NCBI RefSeq assembly: GCF_018128285.1
Contig: NZ_CP072380.1
Location: 2,046,001-2,110,000, forward strand
Source: Atopobium sp. oral taxon 416
GTDB lineage: Bacteria > Actinomycetota > Coriobacteriia > Coriobacteriales > Atopobiaceae
Direction: 5' to 3'
DNA length: 64,000 nt
Part shown: positions 19,944-29,191 of the stretch, piece after piece
How the letters are laid out: every line of letters starts with the position of its first letter
How positions within the stretch are numbered: the first letter of the stretch is position 1
Notes under the pieces: model-generated
Databases searched by the model: none
Seen by the model: the letters and a program-made list of their open reading frames with translations, nothing else
Told to the model about the DNA's origin: nothing
Position numbers and translations under genes: made by a program

Positions 19944-21332
19944 GTGGCAAAGGATTACCAGGCTCTCGCAGCGTCTGTGATCGACGAGGTCGGCGGAAAG
20001 GACAATATCGTCTCCGTGACGCACTGCGTCACCCGCCTGCGCTTCGTCCTCAAGGACGAGTCCAAGGCAGATGATACTTCTGTCAAGAAGACTGCCGGCG
20101 TGATCGATGTCGTGCACGGCAATGGTCAGTACCAGGTCGTGATCGGCACCGATGTCGAGCAGGCATACGATGCTGCCGTCGCCGAGCTCGGCACCCAATT
20201 TGCCGGCGGCGAGGTCCCGGCAGGGGATGAGCAGAAGAAGGGCAATGTCTTCGACCGCTTCTCCGAGACGGTTTCCGGCATCTTCTTCCCCTTCATGGGC
20301 GGCTTCATCGCGTCCGGCATGCTCAAGGCACTCCTGATCATGCTCTCCAACTTCATTCCCGGCTTCAGCCAGACCGGTGCCTATACGGTCCTGTATGCCG
20401 GTGCCGACGGCTTCATGCAGTTCCTTCCCTTCGTCCTGGCCGTCTCGGCTGCCGAGAAGTTCAAGACGAACAAGTATGTGGCGCTTGCCGTCGTGTTCCC
20501 GATGCTCTATACCTCGATCACCGCAGCCTACGCCGCCCATACTCCGCTCGACTTCTTCGGCATCCCGGTGACGCTTGTCTCCTATGCCTCTTCTGTCATC
20601 CCGCCGGTCATCATGACCTGGCTGCTCGCGAAGCTCGAGAAGTTCCTCAAGGGCCACATGAACCAGACGCTGTTCTCGCTCTTCGGCTACATGATCTGCC
20701 TAATCGTCCTGGTGCCTGTCGAGCTCATCTGCGTCGGCCCGATCTTCCAGATTGTTGGCGTCTTCATCGCCGATGCGATCCTGGCTGTCTACAATGTCGC
20801 CCCGATCGTCGCCGGCATGGTCTTCGCGGGCCTCTGGCCGATCCTCATCATCTTCGGCGCCCATGCCGCCTTCACGCCGATCGTCCTCAACAATATGGCC
20901 ACGCTAGGCTATGACTGGCTCTCCCCGCTCTCCTGGGGCTGCAACTTCGCAATGGCCGGTGCCTGCCTCGGCGTCTTCCTGAAGACCAAGAACCTCAAGC
21001 TCAAGGAGCTTGCCGGCCCGAACTGGATCACGGCGCTTCTTGCCGGCGTGACCGAGCCTGCCATCTACGGCGTGAACCTCAAGTTCAAGAAGCCCTTTGT
21101 CATTGCCTGCATCGCCTCTGCTGCCGCTTCCGTGCCCATCGCCGTGACAGGACTTCAGCGCACGGCCTTCATCGGCGTGAACCTGATCACGATGCCGGCG
21201 CTGTTCTTCTTCCCCGGCGGCTGGGCTGCCCCGATCTGTGCAGCCATCGGCTTTGTCGGCGCAGCCGTGGGCACCTACCTCTTCGGTTTCGATGATTCGA
21301 TGATCACGGATCCGGCCCTGCTCGAGGACTAG
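19944..21332 (+). CDS. PTS beta-glucoside-family IIBC component of the glucuronide locus
   Basis: 462 residues from a GTG start (VAKDYQALAASVIDEVGGKD), chosen because AGAAAGGA precedes it and the sequence parallels MAKDYTDL in the other IIBC here. The IIB domain has phospho-Cys28 in VTHCVTRLRFVLKD. The IIC domain has about ten hydrophobic segments and the LLAGVTEPAIYGVNLKFKKP substrate loop. It imports and phosphorylates a sugar with phosphate from HPr through a separate IIA. The neighbours (GH2 beta-glucuronidase, SDR, RpiB-like isomerase) suggest a glucuronic-acid-containing disaccharide phosphorylated on its non-uronic sugar. Confidence 0.9.
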   Translation: MAKDYQALAASVIDEVGGKDNIVSVTHCVTRLRFVLKDESKADDTSVKKTAGVIDVVHGNGQYQVVIGTDVEQAYDAAVAELGTQFAGGEVPAGDEQKKGNVFDRFSETVSGIFFPFMGGFIASGMLKALLIMLSNFIPGFSQTGAYTVLYAGADGFMQFLPFVLAVSAAEKFKTNKYVALAVVFPMLYTSITAAYAAHTPLDFFGIPVTLVSYASSVIPPVIMTWLLAKLEKFLKGHMNQTLFSLFGYMICLIVLVPVELICVGPIFQIVGVFIADAILAVYNVAPIVAGMVFAGLWPILIIFGAHAAFTPIVLNNMATLGYDWLSPLSWGCNFAMAGACLGVFLKTKNLKLKELAGPNWITALLAGVTEPAIYGVNLKFKKPFVIACIASAAASVPIAVTGLQRTAFIGVNLITMPALFFFPGGWAAPICAAIGFVGAAVGTYLFGFDDSMITDPALLED

Positions 21333-21350
21333 CTTCGCCCCCCATTTCCT

Positions 21351-21380
21351 GCCTGGCGGCAGCCTGCGCTACTGCCAGGC
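21351..21380. terminator. Hairpin between convergent PTS and araC-type genes
   Basis: Inverted repeat GCCTGGC / GCCAGGC with inner complementarity (GGCAG / CTGCC) lies between the PTS stop and the end of the AraC-type gene. It probably acts in both directions. Confidence 0.5.
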
Positions 21381-21385
21381 TTCTG

Positions 21386-22396
21386 CTATCTGTTCTGCGC
21401 CTGCTCGAGACAGTGCTGGCGCCAGGCGCCCGGAAGCATGCCGCACTCGCGCTCGAAGATCTGGTAGAAGTAGCTCATGTTCTGGTAGCCGACCTCTGAC
21501 GCCACATCCGCAATGGAGGACACGCCTCCTGCAATCAGGCGCTCGGCTACCATGATGCGCTGCTTCTGGACCAGCTCCTTGAAGGTCTGGCCGCATTCGG
21601 ATCTGAGCATCTTCGTGATATAGCTCGTGCTCATGCCGAGCTCGCGGGCACACCCGGAAAGCGTGCAGGTACGGTAGTTGGCCTCTATGTAGCGCAGCAC
21701 ATCGAGCGCTGGGCTCTCGAGCGGCGCTGTCCCCGAGCCGGCATTGAGCTCGCAGACATTCACGAGCTCTGCAAGCACGAGCGTCAGCAGCGCATCTGCC
21801 ATCTCCTCCGAACGCGGCGAGGGATCGAATGCCTCGCAGAGAAGCTCGTTCATGAAGAGCGGGAGGCGGCGGCTTGCCTGCGAAGGAAACAGGATGAAGC
21901 TGTCATGCGCCGCCCCTTTCGAGATCGAGCGCACGAAGAAGGAGGTCACGATGCTGTCCGAGTCGAACCTGCTGAAGAAGCTCGTATCGAAGTAGCGCTT
22001 GTCGATCTGGACATTCACGAGGATGTCGTCTTCTGAAAGCGGCTGAATCGTGTGGACGGTGTCGGAGTCGACGAGCAGCACCTGCCCTTTCGCCACGTCG
22101 AGTATCCCGTCGTTCACGACCTCGAGGCAATGCCCGCTATACATGTAGGCAAGCTCGACGAAGTCATGCATGTGCAGCGGATAGTTCCGGAAGCGGGAAT
22201 GGCGCTTGGCGCGGATGAACGGAGACGGAATGCCCGGTGTCCCCGGCTTTCCCGCTTGGAAGCGCGAGAGCATGACCTGCTGGCCGCCGACATCCACGAA
22301 CCTGCGCCGCTCGGGCGCAGGGGCAGCACCGTTTCGGTAGAGCTGCTCATGGTCTGAGAGCGTCCTCAGCTGCCTGTCGAGCTCTTCGGGCGTCAC
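21386..22396 (-). CDS. AraC-family regulator of the glucuronide locus
   Basis: 336 residues from a GTG start with TGGAG upstream; an ATG 29 codons earlier is possible. The N-terminal cupin (about 60-160) has FRNYPLHMHDFVELAYMYSG and LLVDSDTVH, a typical sugar-binding half. The C-terminal pair of helix-turn-helices (about 230-330) has CARELGMSTSYITKMLRSEC and SSIADVASEVGYQNMSYFYQ. It sits between the PTS gene and the divergent beta-glucuronidase gene, so it is the likely activator of both. The 177-nt gap to the GH2 gene should hold the divergent promoters. Confidence 0.9.
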   Translation of the reverse strand: MTPEELDRQLRTLSDHEQLYRNGAAPAPERRRFVDVGGQQVMLSRFQAGKPGTPGIPSPFIRAKRHSRFRNYPLHMHDFVELAYMYSGHCLEVVNDGILDVAKGQVLLVDSDTVHTIQPLSEDDILVNVQIDKRYFDTSFFSRFDSDSIVTSFFVRSISKGAAHDSFILFPSQASRRLPLFMNELLCEAFDPSPRSEEMADALLTLVLAELVNVCELNAGSGTAPLESPALDVLRYIEANYRTCTLSGCARELGMSTSYITKMLRSECGQTFKELVQKQRIMVAERLIAGGVSSIADVASEVGYQNMSYFYQIFERECGMLPGAWRQHCLEQAQNR

Positions 22397-22573
22397 GGCT
22401 CCACGCTGCCTTCCCAGACAGGGATCTGATGCGGAACAGCCATGACCGGATGCGCATATCCTGGGCCTGCGTCCTGCCATCAAGATCCAATCTGCAATAC
22501 TTGCCCCATACTACCTCAGGCCACACCCGCCCCCGGCACGGACCCGAGCCTGTACAACAAGAAAGGTTTCGAA

Positions 22574-24424
22574 ATGTCTTTTGCATCGCTCTATCCCCGC
22601 ATCACACGCACCCGCCGCATCGAGGACCTTTCGGGCGTCTGGGACTTCCAATTCGATCCCGAGCGCCGGGGAGTCGCCCAGGGGTGGGCCAAAGGCCTTC
22701 CCGACCCGATCGAGATGCCGGTGCCTGCCAGCTTCAACGACATCTTCACCGACAAGGCAAGCCGCGAGTACTACGGCGACTTCTGGTATCTCAGGAAGGT
22801 CTTCATCCCCGGCGAGTGGCAGGACAAGGAGCTCGACATCCGCTTCGATGCCGCGACGCACCGTGCACGGGTCTTCGTGAACGGAGACGAGATCGCCTCC
22901 CACGAAGGGGGCTTCACGCCCTTCGTGGCCCATCTCAATGGCCATGTGCGGTTCAACGACTGGAATACGGTCGCCGTCCTTGTCAACAACGAGCTCACCG
23001 AGCATACCATCCCCTGTGGCGGCACGGCGACGCTGCGCGATGGCACAAAGATCTGCGCGCCCTACTTCGACTTCTTCAACTACAGCGGCCTGAACCGCAC
23101 GGTGCGCCTGCTTGCCACCCCGAAAGAGCGCATCGAGGACTTTGCGGTCACGACCCAGATCGTGCCCCAGGCAGATGGTGGCTCCACGGCCCGCGTCAGC
23201 TACACGGTGCGCACGACAGGCACCCACCGCGTCGAGGTGCATGTCCTCGACGAGGATGGAGGCGAGGTCGGCGCGGCTTTGGGCTCTGCCGGCACGATCG
23301 AGATCGCCTCTGCCCATCTCTGGAACCTGCGCGCTGCCTACCTCTACACCTTCCGTGCAGAGATCTGGGACGAAGATGCGCTCGTCGACGAGTGGTACGA
23401 CGAGATCGGGCTCAGGACCGTCGAGATCTCGCACCGTCAGATCCTCGTCAATGGCCATCCGGTCTACCTCAAGGGCTTCGGGCGCCACGAGGATTCGCCG
23501 GTCCATGGCAGGGGCACAGACCCCGTCGTGAACCACCGCGACTTCGAGCTCCTGAAGTGGATGGGCGCAAACTCCTTCCGCACGAGCCACTATCCGTATG
23601 CCGAAGAGCAGCTCTACGAGGCCGACCGCGAAGGCTTCTTCGTAATCGACGAGGTAGCCGCTGTCGGCATGCTGCGCTCGACCAAGAACTTCGCCGATGC
23701 CACGACCAAGGCGCAGGGCGCCACCTTCTTCGACGATCCTGCCGTGCAGGAAAAGACCCTGCCGGCACACCTTGCCGCCCTGGAAAAGCTCATCGAGCGC
23801 GACAAGCGCCACGCAAGCGTCTGTGCCTGGTCGCTGTTCAACGAACCCGATTTCTCCTCCGAGGCAGCCGTCCCCTACGCCGAGAAGGTCTTCGCCCGGG
23901 CCCAGGAGCTCGACCCGCAGAAGCGCCCGCGCAGCTACACGAATGTCACCCGGTGCCGCGCCGGCATCGACAAATGCACCCATCTTGCCGACTTCATGAT
24001 GCTCAACCGCTATGACGGATGGTACGTGTCGGGCGGCCCGCGCATCCAGGATGCCGAGCAGATCCTCAAAGAAGAGCTCCATACATGGGAGAAGCTCGAG
24101 CCTGACAAGCCCTTCATGTTCACCGAGTACGGCACCGATACCATGGCAGGAGTGCACAAGCTGCCGAGCGTCATGTGGAGCGAGGAGTACCAGCTCGAGT
24201 TCTTCGAGCTCCAGCACAAGATCTTCGATTCCTTCGACTGGATCTGCGGAGAGCAGCCCTGGAACCTCTGCGACTTCCAGACCACCGAGGGCATCATGAG
24301 AGTCGACGGCAACAGGAAGGGCGCCTTCACCCGCGACCGCCAGCCCAAGGCCGTTGCCTTCCTTCTGAGGAAGCGCTGGCTTGCAAAGCCCGACTACTCG
24401 GATGGCTTCATCCCCGAGCGCTGA
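22574..24424 (+). CDS. uidA: Beta-glucuronidase (GH2)
   Basis: 616 residues, typical of GH2 beta-glucuronidases. Sandwich domains occupy about 1-290 (DLSGVWDFQFDPERRG, FWYLRKVFIPGEW, YFDFFNYSGLNRTV) and the TIM barrel the rest. Acid/base Glu424 sits in SLFNEPDF and nucleophile Glu518 in FTEYGTDT. NRYDGWYV is a glucuronidase-type block. The NxK pair Asn580-Arg-Lys582 in GNRKGAFTRDRQPK is the known recognition element for the uronate carboxylate, favouring glucuronide over galactoside. No signal peptide, so cytoplasmic. The start at 22574 has AGAAAGG upstream. Its product would feed the downstream SDR and isomerase, but a plain glucuronidase yields saturated glucuronate. Confidence 0.92.
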   Translation: MSFASLYPRITRTRRIEDLSGVWDFQFDPERRGVAQGWAKGLPDPIEMPVPASFNDIFTDKASREYYGDFWYLRKVFIPGEWQDKELDIRFDAATHRARVFVNGDEIASHEGGFTPFVAHLNGHVRFNDWNTVAVLVNNELTEHTIPCGGTATLRDGTKICAPYFDFFNYSGLNRTVRLLATPKERIEDFAVTTQIVPQADGGSTARVSYTVRTTGTHRVEVHVLDEDGGEVGAALGSAGTIEIASAHLWNLRAAYLYTFRAEIWDEDALVDEWYDEIGLRTVEISHRQILVNGHPVYLKGFGRHEDSPVHGRGTDPVVNHRDFELLKWMGANSFRTSHYPYAEEQLYEADREGFFVIDEVAAVGMLRSTKNFADATTKAQGATFFDDPAVQEKTLPAHLAALEKLIERDKRHASVCAWSLFNEPDFSSEAAVPYAEKVFARAQELDPQKRPRSYTNVTRCRAGIDKCTHLADFMMLNRYDGWYVSGGPRIQDAEQILKEELHTWEKLEPDKPFMFTEYGTDTMAGVHKLPSVMWSEEYQLEFFELQHKIFDSFDWICGEQPWNLCDFQTTEGIMRVDGNRKGAFTRDRQPKAVAFLLRKRWLAKPDYSDGFIPER

Positions 24425-24450
24425 GAAAGCTGCATTGAGCCTGATGCTTC

Positions 24451-24486
24451 AAGGAGCCCTGACCGGACCTGCCGGCAGGGCTCCTT
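24451..24486 (+). terminator. Rho-independent terminator after beta-glucuronidase
   Basis: 11-bp perfect outer stem (AAGGAGCCCTG / CAGGGCTCCTT) with an inner CCGG pairing and GCTCTGTTTT downstream. It separates the GH2 gene from the SDR-isomerase-LacI unit. Confidence 0.8.
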
Positions 24487-24562
24487 GCTCTGTTTTCTCG
24501 AAGAAGGCATGCGCCCTCCTGCCAGACACGCCAGGCGGCCCACCGCGCGCTCCCCTCGCTAT

Positions 24563-24696
24563 TAAACCGTTTTGCTATCAGCCCCATACGACGTATAAGC
24601 ATCCTTTCTGCATAATGTGTGGCTGATACCTATCTTTGCCGGCAAATTTCCCGGAGCATCCATTTGCTCTCTTGCAAGTTTGCAAAACTGGTTTAC
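24563..24696 (+). promoter_or_regulatory. Candidate LacI-type operators ahead of the SDR gene
   Basis: TAAACCGTTTTG at 24563-24574 and AAAACTGGTTTAC at 24684-24696 share the AAAC(C/T)GGTTT core typical of LacI-family sites. A third, perfect dyad GGTTTACTAAACC lies at 26357-26369 ahead of the LacI gene itself. The three form a plausible regulon signature. Confidence 0.5.
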
Positions 24697-24755
24697 TATC
24701 AGAATTGCACAGTAGGAACGCTGATCGCTGATATGAGACCTCTAGGAGGATATGG

Positions 24756-25574
24756 ATGGAAGAGAGATTCGACCCCCAGAAGAGCTTCTCCCTCGAGGGG
24801 AAGCTTGCCCTCGTGACCGGTGCCACCTACGGCATCGGCTTTGCCATCGCGACGGCGCTTGCACAGGCAGGCGCCAAGATTGCCTTCAATGACCGCCGCC
24901 AGGAGCGCATCGACGAGGCAGAGAAGAAGTATAAGGAGCTCGGCATCACAGCCCATGGCTTCGTGGCCGATGTCACGGTCGAGGAGCAGGTCAAGGGCCT
25001 CATGGACAAGATCTCCGAGACCTTCGGCACGACGCCTGACATCCTCGTGAACAATGCCGGCATCATCAAGCGCATCCCGATGCTCGACATGTCCGTCGAG
25101 GACTACCGCCAGGTCATCGATATCGACCTCGTCGGGCCTTTCATCATGGCAAAGGCATGCATCCCGGGCATGATCGAGAAGGGCCACGGCAAGATCATCA
25201 ACATCTGCTCGATGATGAGCGAGCTCGGCCGCGAGACCATCGCAGGCTACACGGCAGCCAAGGGCGGCCTCAAGATGCTCACGAAGAACATCTGCTCCGA
25301 GTTCGGCGGCGCGAACATCCAGTGCAACGGCATCGGGCCGGGCTACATCGCAACGCCGCAGACAGCCCCGCTGCGCGAGATCCAGCCTGATGGCTCCCGC
25401 CACCCGTTCGACCAGTTCATCTGCGCGAAGACGCCGGTAGGACGCTGGGGCACGCCCGAGGACCTCAAGGGCCCGGCAGTCTTTCTGGCTTCCGACGCCT
25501 CGAACTTCGTGAACGGCCACATCCTCTATGTTGACGGCGGCATCCTCGCCTACATCGGCAAGCAGCCGCAGTAG
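24756..25574 (+). CDS. SDR oxidoreductase (KduD/DhuD or gluconate-5-dehydrogenase type)
   Basis: 272 residues, a classical short-chain dehydrogenase. The Rossmann motif VTGATYGIGFA is at 20-30, NNAG at 99-102, and the catalytic triad is Ser152, Tyr165 and Lys169 (YTAAK). The C-terminal PVGRWGTPEDLKGPAVFLAS and FVNGHILYVDGG are typical of KduD/gluconate-5-dehydrogenase relatives. A clear AGGAGGA site precedes the ATG. In the streptococcal glycosaminoglycan pathway an SDR of this type (DhuD) reduces 2,5-diketo-3-deoxygluconate to 2-keto-3-deoxygluconate. Its pairing with the isomerase 76 nt downstream supports the same step here. Fructuronate reduction is the alternative. Confidence 0.88.
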   Translation: MEERFDPQKSFSLEGKLALVTGATYGIGFAIATALAQAGAKIAFNDRRQERIDEAEKKYKELGITAHGFVADVTVEEQVKGLMDKISETFGTTPDILVNNAGIIKRIPMLDMSVEDYRQVIDIDLVGPFIMAKACIPGMIEKGHGKIINICSMMSELGRETIAGYTAAKGGLKMLTKNICSEFGGANIQCNGIGPGYIATPQTAPLREIQPDGSRHPFDQFICAKTPVGRWGTPEDLKGPAVFLASDASNFVNGHILYVDGGILAYIGKQPQ

Positions 25575-25649
25575 CACAAAAGATCGGCGCCTCTTCTCCG
25601 GGGCGCCTGTTCTTCGAGAACACCCCCTCAGTATGAAAGGCACACCACC

Positions 25650-26288
25650 ATGAGAATCGCGCTTATCAACGAGAACAGCCAGGCAGCAAAGAACGCAATG
25701 ATTGAGAAGGCGCTGCGCAAGGTCACAGAGCCGATGGGGCATAAGGTCTTCAACTACGGCATGTATGCCGCAGACGACGCTGCCCAGCTCACCTATGTCC
25801 AGAACGGCATCCTTGCCGCAACGCTTCTGAACGGCAAGGCAGCAGACTATGTGGTCACCGGCTGCGGCACCGGCGAGGGCGCCATGCTCGCGCTCAACTC
25901 CTTCCCCGGCGTCATCTGCGGACACGTCGAGGATCCGCTCGATGCCTACACCTTTGCCCAGATCAATGACGGCAACGCCGTGGCCATGCCCTTTGCCCTC
26001 AAGAACGGCTGGGGCCAGGAGCTCAACCTCGAGTACACGTTCGAGAAGCTCTTCGGCTTCGGCTCCGGCAATGGCTATCCGGCAGAGCGCGTCGAGCCCG
26101 AGCAGCGCAACAAGAAGATCCTCGATGCGGTACGCGCCACAGCCTTCCGTCCGTTCCCGGAGCTCCTGCGCGACCTCGACCGCGACCTCGTGAAGGGTGC
26201 CTTCGCAAGCGAGCACTTCCAGGAGTACTTCTTCGCCGAGGCAACCGATGCCGAGGTCATTGCAGCCGTCAAGGAGATTCTCGCCTAG
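25650..26288 (+). CDS. RpiB/LacAB-family sugar isomerase, DhuI-like
   Basis: 212 residues, longer than RpiB (about 150) and equal to the streptococcal uronate isomerase DhuI. The core has MRIALINENSQAAKNAMIEK and the active-site loop TGCGTGEGAMLALNSFPGV, equivalent to the RpiB CGTGxG anion-binding loop. A C-terminal extension of about 60 residues (LLRDLDRDLVKGAFASEHFQ) is the DhuI-type tail. DhuI converts 4-deoxy-L-threo-5-hexosulose-uronate to 2,5-diketo-3-deoxygluconate, the step before the SDR. Ribosome site and start at 25650 are clear. Function is inferred from family and context, not from a diagnostic residue. Confidence 0.8.
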   Translation: MRIALINENSQAAKNAMIEKALRKVTEPMGHKVFNYGMYAADDAAQLTYVQNGILAATLLNGKAADYVVTGCGTGEGAMLALNSFPGVICGHVEDPLDAYTFAQINDGNAVAMPFALKNGWGQELNLEYTFEKLFGFGSGNGYPAERVEPEQRNKKILDAVRATAFRPFPELLRDLDRDLVKGAFASEHFQEYFFAEATDAEVIAAVKEILA

Positions 26289-26311
26289 CAGCTGCTGCAG
26301 AGCATCGTCCG

Positions 26312-26346
26312 TGGGACACGGGGAAGCAGGCCTTTTCCGTGTCCCA
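26312..26346 (+). terminator. Hairpin between isomerase and lacI-type genes
   Basis: Perfect 10-bp inverted repeat TGGGACACGG / CCGTGTCCCA. There is no U-tract after the stem, so partial termination or RNA processing is equally likely. Confidence 0.5.
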
Positions 26347-26356
26347 TGCTATTATT

Positions 26357-26369
26357 GGTTTACTAAACC
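26357..26369 (+). promoter_or_regulatory. LacI-type operator, autoregulatory position
   Basis: The 13-bp dyad GGTTTACTAAACC (perfect around a central C) lies 23 nt before the start of the LacI-type gene, suggesting autorepression. It matches the half-sites ahead of the SDR gene. Confidence 0.55.
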
Positions 26370-26391
26370 CTCTTCATCCCGAGGAAGCATC

Positions 26392-27409
26392 ATGCCAGCC
26401 ACCAAGAAGCGTGTCACGATCACCGAGATTGCCCGCCTTGCCGGAACTTCGAAGACGACGGTCTCCTTCTACCTCAATGGGCACACCGACCGCATGTCGA
26501 AAGAGACCCATGACAGGATAGGCCAGGTCATCCGCGAGACCGGCTATGAGCCGAGCCCCCTTGGCGCGCAGCATGAATGCCAAGCAGACCTATCTGATAG
26601 ACGTCGTCGTCGGCGACATCGCGAACCACTTCTCGAACCAGATCGTGAAGGGCATCGACTCGGTGGCAAGCGAGGCAGGATACCGTCTTCTGATTTCGAG
26701 CTCGAACTTCGACCGCGACAACGAGCATGCCCTGATCGACCGCCTCATCTCGGTCGGGGTGGATGGCTTCATCGTGCAGCCGACCGCACGCTTCCGCGAA
26801 GTGGCAGAAGCGATCGGAAGCTCCGGCAAGAAGCTCGTCTTCTTCGACTCCAAGTACTATGACTACACGGCAAGCTGGGTCAAGACCGACAACTACGAAG
26901 CCACGAAGCGGGCCCTCTCCGAGGTTCTTGCCAAGGGCTACCAGCGCGTGCTTGTCGTGGCGGCAGAGCCGCAGCTTCTGAGCTCGAGGACCGAACGCCT
27001 CCAGGGCACGACCGATACGATCGAAGCCCTGGGCCTCCCCTCCGAGCATTTCGTGATTCCCGACAAAGGCGTGCCTCAAGAGGAGCTCACGGCATGGCTG
27101 CATGAGCAGCTCGACGAATGCACGGTGCCGACCCTGGTCTTCGCTCCGAACTGCTGGGCCCTGCCCGACATCTATGTCGCTATGCGCGACTTCTATGGGC
27201 GCATGCCGAAGGAGGTAGGCCTTCTCGGCTTCGACAACACCGACTGGGCAGAAGTCGCCTCCCCATCCGTCTCTGTCATCGCACAGCCTGCCTTCAAGGA
27301 AGGCGTCGAGGCAGCGAAGATCCTCCTCGACCTCATCAGCGGCACTGGCAGGATCGATCCTCACCAGGTCCTTCCCTGCACAGTCCAGTGGGGCCAGAGC
27401 ACGCTGTAG
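26392..27409 (+). pseudogene. LacI-family regulator with +1 frameshift
   Basis: Begins MPATKKRVTITEIARLAGTS with the LacI helix-turn-helix, and reads GYEPSPL in frame up to about 26562. An extra G in CCCCTTGGCGCGC shifts the frame. Removing it gives LARSMNAKQTYLIDVV and the full periplasmic-binding-fold core through EVGLLGFDNTDWAEV to the stop at 27409. The repaired length is about 338 residues. As read, the product would be a short DNA-binding fragment. Either a real loss of repression or a base-calling error in a G/C run. It closes the SDR-isomerase unit and has a GAGGA ribosome site. Confidence 0.85.
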
Positions 27410-28500
27410 CAAGAAACCAGATCCCATGACCCTGCAGGAATTCTGGACAGCGCATCATGCTGATCTTTGATAGGGCCCTTCAATATCGACACGCTGCATG
27501 CTCAAAAGGAAAGCTCCCTAGACTCTTCAAGAACTGGCTCGAAGCCCTTTCCAGAAAGGCACTTCGTGTTATGGCATACGCCAGGTCGGCAAAAGCTGTC
27601 TGCCCGATGCGTTCTGAGTGAGCGCTTCAAACACGTCGAGAAGTTCGACCTGATCTAAAACGCCTCCGTACCAGAATCATTCGCTGCAGCGAAAAGCGCA
27701 GACGGTCTCGAACTGCAGATGTCCGTCGCCGCCACGTCTTCCCTCGTGCCGGGCAGGACCGAGCAGCTGCCGATGAGGTGCAGGAATGCCCCGATATCGT
27801 CACCTTCATAAAGCATCTTGTGCAGAAGCGCACATATCGGTTCGCCCTTACCGACTTGTGTCTCGGCTTGCGTCTTGATGCGATCGGTTCTGTGCTGCCG
27901 GCTCTGTCACGAAAATGCAGATGCATCCTCCCGATTTCGGGGATTCTGCTGGGCCAACGGCCATGATGAGGAAACTTGCCAGCAAGCAATCCAATGCTTC
28001 AGGGAACGAGCCGCTCTGCCGGAGTTCCCCTATGAGACTTCCCGATATCTTCCACCGCTCTCTCATGAGCGGTGGGATGCCAGCTGCCGTGAACACCTTC
28101 CCCGCTGTCAGCAATATCGATTCTGTCCGAGACGTACAGCAGGATCTCCATAGCCTCTGCCGTCTCGCTATAGCGAAGCGTGCACCTTTTGATCTGCGTC
28201 TGACCATCCGAGAGATCTATGGCCTGACTCCGGGCCAGGCCCTCTCCAAGACACGTCGCTTCAATCTGGGCTCGACCAAGGGCATCAAGCGCTTCGCTCA
28301 GGTCGACCCAGTTTCTCTGGCTTGTGCAGGACGGCGTTTCTGCTGCCCCTGTGCTTCTTGGATGCATCATGCCACGCGTCGCTGTCTTATCATCCGGCTG
28401 TCGCCGGATGCGCGGCCTGACCCATGCCTGAAGGAAGGGACCTGCGCCTGCGCTTTTGACCAGCCAAGGCACTCATGATAGCCGAGGAAGACGATTGACT
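27410..28500 (-). other. Degenerate coding-like region, unidentified
   Basis: On the minus strand, patches such as ILLYVSDRIDIADSGEGVH, PPLMRERWKISGSLIGELRQ and YEGDDIGAFLHLIG look like former protein sequence but lie in different frames separated by stops. I do not recognise the family. No intact gene is seen on either strand in this 1.1 kb. Confidence 0.3.
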
Positions 28501-28552
28501 CCGACACAGATTGTATATACAGCCTACATAGGATTTCAGAAGGAGGGGCGCG

Positions 28553-29165
28553 TGATCATCTCAACCATCAACCTCAAGGGCGGGGTCGGCAAGGCAACCA
28601 CGGCCATAGCACTAGCCACGGCGGCAAAACGCGACGGCAAAGACGTTGAGCTTAACGACACCGACCCCCAGTCAAGCGCGAGCCCATGGGCGATGAGGGC
28701 AGAGGAGAACGGCGACCCGCTGCCGTTCTCCGTCACACCCGCCAATGTTACGACCGTTCGCACAGCGGAGCGCAGGCTCACGAGAGCAGAGAGCTCTTCA
28801 TCGACTGTCCACCGAATGGTCGCGCTATGGACGAGGCCGCCGACTGCTCAGACCTCGTGATAGCGCCGACCACGACCGGACCTGCCAGCAACGTGAAGAC
28901 CTTCGAGACCACCAAGACCCTCGGGGCGCTAGACATTCTCTACCCAATCCTGCTCACCCGCATCATCCCCAACACCCTCGGCCTCAAGCAATCGATTGAC
29001 GAGCTTGAAGAACGCCACGCCAGCTGCTTCGACATTCAGGTGACGAGCCTCGAGGCCTTGAAGAGCTTCTTCGGCAACGCCTTCGATGACGACTTCTACG
29101 GATACGAGGCCGTTTACGAACAGCTCAAGAAGAGCATCAAGGAAGACAGGGAGATTCTACGGCGG
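28553..29165 (+). pseudogene. ParA-type partition ATPase, frameshifted
   Basis: Starts at a GTG after GGAGGGG: VIISTINLKGGVGKATTAIA, the deviant Walker A of ParA but with Ala for the first Thr of KTT. It continues ELNDTDPQSSASPWAMRAEE (Walker A'), then shifts frame near 28783 and resumes ESRELFIDCPPNGRAMDEAA (Walker B) through LLTRIIPNTLGLKQSIDELE. The unit is about 200 residues, like small ParA proteins of plasmids and integrative elements. A TGTATATACA palindrome at 28513-28522 is a candidate autorepressor or parS-like site. The frameshift and altered nucleotide loop point to inactivity. Confidence 0.8.
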
Positions 29166-29191
29166 CGATTAAGAAGCCTGCCCGCCGCATC

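Noticed and set aside
22511-24217. A 568-residue open frame opposite the beta-glucuronidase gene.
   Set aside because: It is a G+C-rich mirror of the real gene: no ribosome site, no family features, and composition dictated by the coding strand.
24699-26216. A 505-residue open frame opposite the SDR and isomerase genes.
   Set aside because: It covers two clearly real genes on the other strand and shows only Ala/Leu/Arg-rich shadow sequence.
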